Origin: Candidatus Iainarchaeum sp.
Lineage (GTDB): Archaea; Iainarchaeota; Iainarchaeia; Iainarchaeales; GCA-2688035
Assembly: GCA_016931555.1 (NCBI GenBank)
Contig: JAFGEM010000120.1
Location: 1 to 11,094 of the forward strand
Direction: 5' to 3'
Length of the DNA stretch: 11,094 bases
Part shown: piece after piece, positions 6,424 through 11,094 of the stretch
Position numbering within the stretch: position 1 is the stretch's first letter
Layout: every line of letters begins with the position of its first letter
Notes under the pieces: model-generated
The model's database searches: none
The model's input: the letters and a program-made list of their open reading frames with translations, nothing else
What the model was told of the DNA's origin: nothing
Program-made: the position numbers and the translations under genes

Positions 6424-6777
6424 ATGCCGAAAACAATAATGGTTGTTGACGATGAACCTGATGTAAGAAACACAGTAAAAACAGTATTGGAAAAAAACGG
6501 TTACAAAGTTGTAACAGCAGTGAATGGTGACAATTGCCTTGAAAAACTTAAAACAGAAAAACCTGATTTAATACTGCTCGACATAATGATGCCTGGAACT
6601 CCTGTACGGGAAATTGTCCCCAAAATAAAGGGCACTAAAATAGCGTATCTGAGCGTAGTCAGAACAGGCGAAGCAGAAAAGGAAGACCTAATAAAAAACA
6701 ACATTGTGGATTTCATACAAAAGCCTTTTGACATAAAAGAACTGCTCGAAAGAGTAAAAAAAATTGTTGGTGACTAA
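6424..6777 (+). CDS. stand-alone response regulator receiver protein, short-alpha3 variant
   Basis: A 117-residue receiver without output domain. The acidic pair is D9-D10, the phosphorylation site D53 (LLDIMMPG), the switch Ser S77 and the conserved Lys K100 (FIQKP). The interval D53-S77 (24 residues) is about six shorter than in CheY, because the alpha3 region (GTPVREIVPKIKG) is trimmed. S77-K100 is of normal length. The protein is clearly distinct from the first receiver, so the two are not a recent duplication. Its 3' end overlaps the 5' end of the KaiC-like gene, which suggests translational coupling and perhaps physical partnership with that protein. Confidence 0.92.
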   Translation: MPKTIMVVDDEPDVRNTVKTVLEKNGYKVVTAVNGDNCLEKLKTEKPDLILLDIMMPGTPVREIVPKIKGTKIAYLSVVRTGEAEKEDLIKNNIVDFIQKPFDIKELLERVKKIVGD

Positions 6778-7306
6778 ATTGGAAATACTCCGAGAGCTGG
6801 AACAGGATGATGCTCTGCTGCTGCTCATACCAAGCAACGAATACAATTCAGTTGTATTGGAAAACATAAGACAGCTGGCAAAAGAACCAGTGTGTTATGT
6901 TACACTTAACAAAACATTTGCCTCTCTTAAAGAAACATTCGAACAGAACGATATTAACACGAAAAACATTGTTTTTGTGGACGCAATATCCCAAAACATA
7001 AAAAAAGTGCCCAAACAAACAAAAGGATGTTATTATGTCAGCGCTCCAAACGCCCTCACTGAAATGGCAATTGCAATAGTAAAAGTTTTACGGCACAATT
7101 TCAAATACCTTGTTTTCGATTCAATAAGCAGCCTTTTGGTATACCAAAAAAATGCGCCCGCTGCAAAATTCACTTCAAGCATTGTAAACAATACAAAAGC
7201 AAACAAAGCTAAAGCTGTATTTTATGCAATCAAGTCAGCCGAACACGAAAAAATATTGAATGACATTGGAATGTTTGTTGACAGGGTAGTTGACTTGAGC
7301 AAATAA
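6764..7306 (+). CDS. KaiC/RecA-like signalling protein lacking a Walker A motif, second copy
   Basis: Up to 180 residues, related to the protein encoded at 4962-5531. Landmarks are YVTLNK (45-50), IVFVDAIS (69-76), APNALTE (94-100) and the Walker-B-like strand YLVFDSISSLLVY (115-127). The P-loop position reads IPSNEYNSVV (22-31), without GK(S/T), so this copy also lacks a normal nucleotide site. No early ATG exists. TTG 6764, TTG 6767, GTG 6770 and TTG 6779 are candidates. Most overlap the receiver stop (6775-6777), while TTG 6779 has GGTGA at 6769-6773 as an SD and would give 175 residues. The gene lies between the receivers and the kinases, 18 nt before the first kinase, so a role in that phosphorelay as target, adaptor or ligand sensor is the natural inference. 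Confidence 0.7.
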   Translation: MLVTKLEILRELEQDDALLLLIPSNEYNSVVLENIRQLAKEPVCYVTLNKTFASLKETFEQNDINTKNIVFVDAISQNIKKVPKQTKGCYYVSAPNALTEMAIAIVKVLRHNFKYLVFDSISSLLVYQKNAPAAKFTSSIVNNTKANKAKAVFYAIKSAEHEKILNDIGMFVDRVVDLSK

Positions 7307-7324
7307 AAACAACTTGGTTTTCTT

Positions 7325-9538
7325 ATGGAAGAAGGTGCAAAAAAGAAAAGTTTTTTTTTTGGAAGCATTAGAAAAAAACTTATTATAGCATTTGCAACAA
7401 TAATTTTAATTGCCTGCGTAACAGGATTTACAATGCTTTTTCTTTTCCAGCAGGAAATAAACAAAAACATTGGCGAAAACTCTGTTATTGTTGCAGATCA
7501 CACAATGCAAAACATTGACAAGAGCATTTACCAAAGGCTCGAGCAGACAGAGGCGTATGCAAAAGACCTTGCAAAAGAAGGGCTTTTGCTCGAATCAAAC
7601 ACTGTTTTTGACTCAATGGAAAATAGGGTGCAATACATTGCTGAAAAAGACAATGAATGGAGGACAGCACCAGAAGCAACAGTCACTCCATTTATGAGAG
7701 AAATAATTGAAAACGATTTGTCGCAGGAAATTCGGGAAGAGTTTTTGCTTGAAGAATTTTACACGAAAAAATATGGTTACCCTGTTTTTGCAGAGGTTTT
7801 TTTGACAAACAAGTACGGTGCAAATGTAGCGCAAAGCAACAAGACAAGCGATTATTATCAGGCAGACGAGGAGTGGTGGCAAAAGGCAAGGGAAAATGGT
7901 TTTTTTGTTGAGTATGCCGGCTTGGATGAGAGTGCCGGCGTGCTTGCAATTGAAATCTCTTCAAGACTCGCGGATGATGAAGGAAATTTTTTAGGGGTTC
8001 TAAAAACTGTTTTGAACGCTCGCGAGGTTTTTAGAATAATTGATTACTATGCGGAAACGAGAAGAGTTAATGGAGAAGGAAAGCACCAAACTCAGCATAT
8101 AGAACTTATTGAAGGCAATGGAAAAGTTGTTTACTCTACAAAAACAGATTTTGAAGAATCCAAAAGCAAAGATTTTTTAGAAAAAATTTTTTACGGAGAA
8201 GAGGATTACTTTTTTTACGGTTCTAACCCGGAGGAATTGATTGCACACGCGCATTCAAACGGGTTTTATGAATTTGATGGTTTGTCATGGTTTTTGACAA
8301 TAGGGCACGAAAGAAGCGAAATAATGCAGCCTTTGCAGGAAATAATCAATCTCGTGCTTGCGCTAATAGCTGTTGGAATTTGCGTGGCCTTTGGGTTTAG
8401 CTTTTTATTTTCCAAAAATTTTTCCAAGCCAATAAAAAATCTTCAGGCAGCAACTGGAAGTATTGAAAAAGGAGATTTTTCCGCAAGAGCAAAAATAAGA
8501 ACAGGAGACGAAATAGAGGAGCTTGGAGACGCATTCAACAGGGCAGCAGCAGCGCTTGAAAAAATGGATGAAGAACATAAACAGTTAGAGCATGCAAAAA
8601 CAGAGTTTTTGTCAATCACAAGCCATGAGCTAAGAAGCCCCATGACTCCAATGAGAGCACAGCTTCAAATGCTAAAGGAAAAGTATTTCGGGCCGCTTAA
8701 CAAAAAACAGATTGATGCAATTGAAATTGTTTTGCGCAACACTGAAAGGCTTGACAATATTATCCAGGACTTTTTGGAGATTTCGAGAATTGAAGCTGCA
8801 AGGCTAAAATTCAGGTTTAAGAAAACATCACTAAAGCCACATATCGAAGGGCTTGTTTCTGAAATGAACGGTTTTTTGCCTGAAAAAAACATTAAAATTG
8901 AAACAAAAATTGGGGAGCTCCCGGAAATCGAGTGCGACCCGGACAGGATACTCCAAGTTTTGAGAAATCTTGTAAACAACGCGAAAAAATTTTCTCCCGA
9001 AAACACTGCAATTACAATAACTGCCCAGTTGAAAGGGGAATTTATAGAATGCAGTGTACAGGACAAGGGAATTGGGATAAAGCCGGAAAACCAGCCAAAA
9101 ATTTTTGAACCCTTTTTTCAGGAAGAACAGACAATGTACAGAAAATATGGCGGAACAGGGTTGGGGCTTTCAATATGCAGGGGTATAATAGAATCCCAAA
9201 AAGGGGAAATATGGCTTGAAAGCACTCCGGGGAGAGGAACAACATTTTACTTTACTGTTCCTTTGACTCCTGTAAAGGAAATAAAGCCAATAAAGCTTCT
9301 CTTTTCAAAACAGGGGGGAGTGGAAAAAAAGCTTGAGAAACTATTTAAGGAATTGCTCGGACCAATGGGGGGGCCAGAGTTTAATTTGCTCCAGAGAAAA
9401 GGCGGGATTGAAAAACAAAAATTATTAAACTACCTAGAACTTTTAATTAAAAAAAGCATAATCACAAAAGAGCAGGGAAAAACATTCAAAAAAAGGGTTA
9501 GAGAGTTAATGGAAAACAGGGGAGCAGATAAAAAATGA
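7325..9538 (+). CDS. membrane sensor histidine kinase: double Cache, HAMP, HisKA, HATPase, C-terminal extension
   Basis: A 737-residue kinase. The order is TM1 (about 19-41); an extracytoplasmic sensor (about 45-338) of double-Cache type, with FLTNKYGANVAQSN and DYYQADEEWW ending at W185; TM2 (342-362); HAMP (about 363-415); HisKA with the phospho-acceptor H434 (SHELRSP); and HATPase_c with N box N548-N552, G1 DKGIGI (580-585) and G2 GTGLGL (610-615). The core ends near L647. The remaining 90 residues are an extra, probably helical tail (KLLFSKQGG..., then GPMGGPEF and GGIEKQKLL) that I do not recognise. The protein should autophosphorylate on H434 in response to a ligand, often an amino or organic acid for Cache sensors, and phosphorylate the receivers upstream in the operon. 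The start ATG has only a weak SD. A run of ten T lies at codons 9-12. The stop overlaps the next ATG. Confidence 0.95.
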   Translation: MEEGAKKKSFFFGSIRKKLIIAFATIILIACVTGFTMLFLFQQEINKNIGENSVIVADHTMQNIDKSIYQRLEQTEAYAKDLAKEGLLLESNTVFDSMENRVQYIAEKDNEWRTAPEATVTPFMREIIENDLSQEIREEFLLEEFYTKKYGYPVFAEVFLTNKYGANVAQSNKTSDYYQADEEWWQKARENGFFVEYAGLDESAGVLAIEISSRLADDEGNFLGVLKTVLNAREVFRIIDYYAETRRVNGEGKHQTQHIELIEGNGKVVYSTKTDFEESKSKDFLEKIFYGEEDYFFYGSNPEELIAHAHSNGFYEFDGLSWFLTIGHERSEIMQPLQEIINLVLALIAVGICVAFGFSFLFSKNFSKPIKNLQAATGSIEKGDFSARAKIRTGDEIEELGDAFNRAAAALEKMDEEHKQLEHAKTEFLSITSHELRSPMTPMRAQLQMLKEKYFGPLNKKQIDAIEIVLRNTERLDNIIQDFLEISRIEAARLKFRFKKTSLKPHIEGLVSEMNGFLPEKNIKIETKIGELPEIECDPDRILQVLRNLVNNAKKFSPENTAITITAQLKGEFIECSVQDKGIGIKPENQPKIFEPFFQEEQTMYRKYGGTGLGLSICRGIIESQKGEIWLESTPGRGTTFYFTVPLTPVKEIKPIKLLFSKQGGVEKKLEKLFKELLGPMGGPEFNLLQRKGGIEKQKLLNYLELLIKKSIITKEQGKTFKKRVRELMENRGADKK

Positions 9539-11094
9539 AGATATGGCAGTTGGTTACGTTTGCATTTATTCTAGTCGCAGTTGTAGGTTCTATTAGCGGG
9601 TCATACTATTTTTATGCAAACACAGAAGTAATCATTAAGGAGGAGGTCACAAATCATCTTGAAAGCGTTGCAGAATCAAGGGCAGAGCATATTGAAACAT
9701 ATTTAGAACAAAACATAGAGCGCCTTAAACTCGTAACAAGCAGAACAACACTCAGGGAAACCCTCAGAAGCTATAACAAAAACCCCAATAAGGCTGATAT
9801 TGATAAAATGAAAAAAATTATTGTTGACGCTGCTGAACCAATTCAAGAATTCGAAAGAATCTGCGTAATTGGGTTGGATGGAATTGTGATTACCTCAACA
9901 AACGAAAATTTCTGCGGAAAAAATGTGAGCAACAAAGATTTTTTCCTGCAAGGCCTTGAAAAGAACAATATTTGGTTTGTAGAAGAGGAAGGGACAAAAA
10001 AGATTTTTGTAACAGGGCCTTTTGTTTTAGACGGGGAAACTATTGGTGTGGGAATAACTGTTGTTGGAACCAACAGGCTTGAGGAAATTGTAAAAGACAG
10101 GGCTGGTTTTGGGAAAACAGGGGAAATCCTTACAGCAATAAAAGGAGAAGAAAAAAGGGTTTACCTTTTTGAAAGGCTTTTTGAAAGAGAGGCAATTTCA
10201 CAGGACATAGAAAGTGCAAAAAGCGCAGAGCCAATAAAACAAGCATTACTTGGAAACGAAATTACTTTTGAAAATACCTTGGATTATAGAAACGAACCAG
10301 TCATGGCAGTGTCACGCCATATCGAAACGGGAAACATAGGGCTAGTTGCAAAAATTGACATTGCAGAAGCTTTGGGAAAAAGGCAGGCGCAGCTTTTTAA
10401 TGTAGCCCTAATAATCATAATAACAATTTCAACAGGGATTGGCATTGTCGGATACATAATTTCAAGAATAATTTCAAAGCCCATAATGAATTTGAGCAAA
10501 AAAGTTGATGCCATTACAAAGGGCAGCCTTGACCTCCAGCTTGAAAAAAGCAGGCTCAGAGAAGTGCAAACACTTACCAACTCATTAAACAGAATTTTAG
10601 CAAGCCTAAAGCTTGCAATATTAAAAACAGGGCTTTCAAAAGAACAAGTGGGTTTGGGGGAGGCAATAGAGGCAAAAAAACAAGCAGAAGAAAGATTCAA
10701 AACACTCTTTGAAACCAGCAGAGACTCAATAATGACTCTAGATCCTAGAATATTAAAGTTTACATCAGCAAACAATGCAACACTCAAGTTGTTTGGAGCA
10801 AAAACAGGGGGAGAATTTTGTGCGCTTGGACCCAGAGATGTTTCCCCTGAAAAACAACCAGACGGCAAGCCATCAGGGACAAAAGCAAAAGCAATGATTG
10901 AAAAGGCAATGAAAGAAGGAAGCGCGTTCTTTGAATGGACGCATAAAAAAATAAGCGGAGAAAACTTTCCGGCGACAGTTCTTTTAACAAAATACTCCTT
11001 GGGCGGAAAAGAAATGCTTCAGGCAACAGTAAGAGATGTTAGCAAAGAAAGCAAAGCCAGAGAAAAACTTGCACTCTTCAAAAAAGGCTTTGAT
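9535..11094 (+). CDS. second membrane sensor: Cache, HAMP, PAS; probable histidine kinase, cut by the window edge
   Basis: The frame opens with the ATG of an ATGA overlap with the preceding kinase and stays open for 520 codons to the right edge. GGGGAG at 9519-9524 may serve as its SD. TM1 lies at about 6-24. The extracytoplasmic region (about 28-287) resembles a Cache sensor, with CVIGLDGIVITS, the NKDFF segment, ITVVGTNRLEEIV and GFGKTGEIL. TM2 is about 288-309, and HAMP about 310-360 (SKPIMNLSKKVDAI). A linker leads to a PAS domain from about residue 388 (ERFKTLFETSRDSIM) to about 505, ending in TVRDVSKES. The kinase core is not in the window; a HisKA/HATPase region is expected by analogy, but another output cannot be excluded. 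The frame has no stop here and continues beyond the window. Overlap implies co-translation with the first kinase. Confidence 0.88.
   Translation, partial: MKIWQLVTFAFILVAVVGSISGSYYFYANTEVIIKEEVTNHLESVAESRAEHIETYLEQNIERLKLVTSRTTLRETLRSYNKNPNKADIDKMKKIIVDAAEPIQEFERICVIGLDGIVITSTNENFCGKNVSNKDFFLQGLEKNNIWFVEEEGTKKIFVTGPFVLDGETIGVGITVVGTNRLEEIVKDRAGFGKTGEILTAIKGEEKRVYLFERLFEREAISQDIESAKSAEPIKQALLGNEITFENTLDYRNEPVMAVSRHIETGNIGLVAKIDIAEALGKRQAQLFNVALIIIITISTGIGIVGYIISRIISKPIMNLSKKVDAITKGSLDLQLEKSRLREVQTLTNSLNRILASLKLAILKTGLSKEQVGLGEAIEAKKQAEERFKTLFETSRDSIMTLDPRILKFTSANNATLKLFGAKTGGEFCALGPRDVSPEKQPDGKPSGTKAKAMIEKAMKEGSAFFEWTHKKISGENFPATVLLTKYSLGGKEMLQATVRDVSKESKAREKLALFKKGFD

Noticed and set aside
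7325..9538. Hybrid kinase reading with an internal receiver or PAS domain in the first kinase
   Set aside because: HAMP passes directly to HisKA with only a short coiled linker, and the tail after the ATPase core lacks the DD...D...K pattern of a receiver.
10284..11026. Minus-strand open frames of 194 and 80 residues near the right edge
   Set aside because: They lie opposite the Cache/HAMP/PAS sensor frame, which runs unbroken from 9535 to the edge with clear domain features and an ATGA overlap with the previous kinase. The minus frames show no domain features.

Overview
The window comes from an AT-rich archaeal genome, most likely an uncultivated DPANN-type lineage. The support is a surface protein with an archaellin/pilin-type class III signal peptide (RGQASLEYLMTYGWA), an archaeal-style CoaBC N-terminus (MHPT...), a tyrosine recombinase of archaeal type, stand-alone receiver proteins beside KaiC-like proteins, and BRE/TATA boxes about 25 nt before likely transcription starts. 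The phylum cannot be fixed from this sequence. Two-component kinases with Cache sensors are not typical of the most reduced DPANN groups, so a larger-genome lineage is more likely (inference). No tRNA, rRNA, CRISPR array or insertion sequence was seen. No gene-free stretch exceeds 300 bases.

Left half (1-4841, mostly minus strand). A possible 3' gene end on the plus strand (3-110) converges on a tyrosine recombinase with a C-terminal zinc ribbon (112-1386). Upstream of that lie coaBC for coenzyme A synthesis (1462-2670) and a two-iron superoxide reductase (desulfoferrodoxin, 2714-3088). Next is a 548-residue pilin-anchored, Cys-rich, beta-helix surface protein (3195-4841).

Right half (4962-11094). 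A KaiC/RecA-like protein without a P-loop stands alone on the plus strand (4962-5531). It converges on a small three-helix membrane protein on the minus strand (5589-5936). Divergent from the latter is a tight signalling operon: two stand-alone receiver proteins (6061-6411, 6424-6777), a second P-loop-less KaiC-like protein overlapping the second receiver (about 6764-7306), a 737-residue Cache/HAMP histidine kinase (7325-9538), and a second Cache/HAMP/PAS sensor that overlaps it by 4 bp and runs off the right edge (9535-11094).

Working model (inference). The kinases sense extracellular small molecules through their Cache domains and phosphorylate the two receivers. The receivers carry no output domain and so must act through protein partners. 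The two nucleotide-site-dead KaiC-like proteins, one inside the operon and one nearby, are the best candidates for those partners. This signalling island is the most interesting content of the window.
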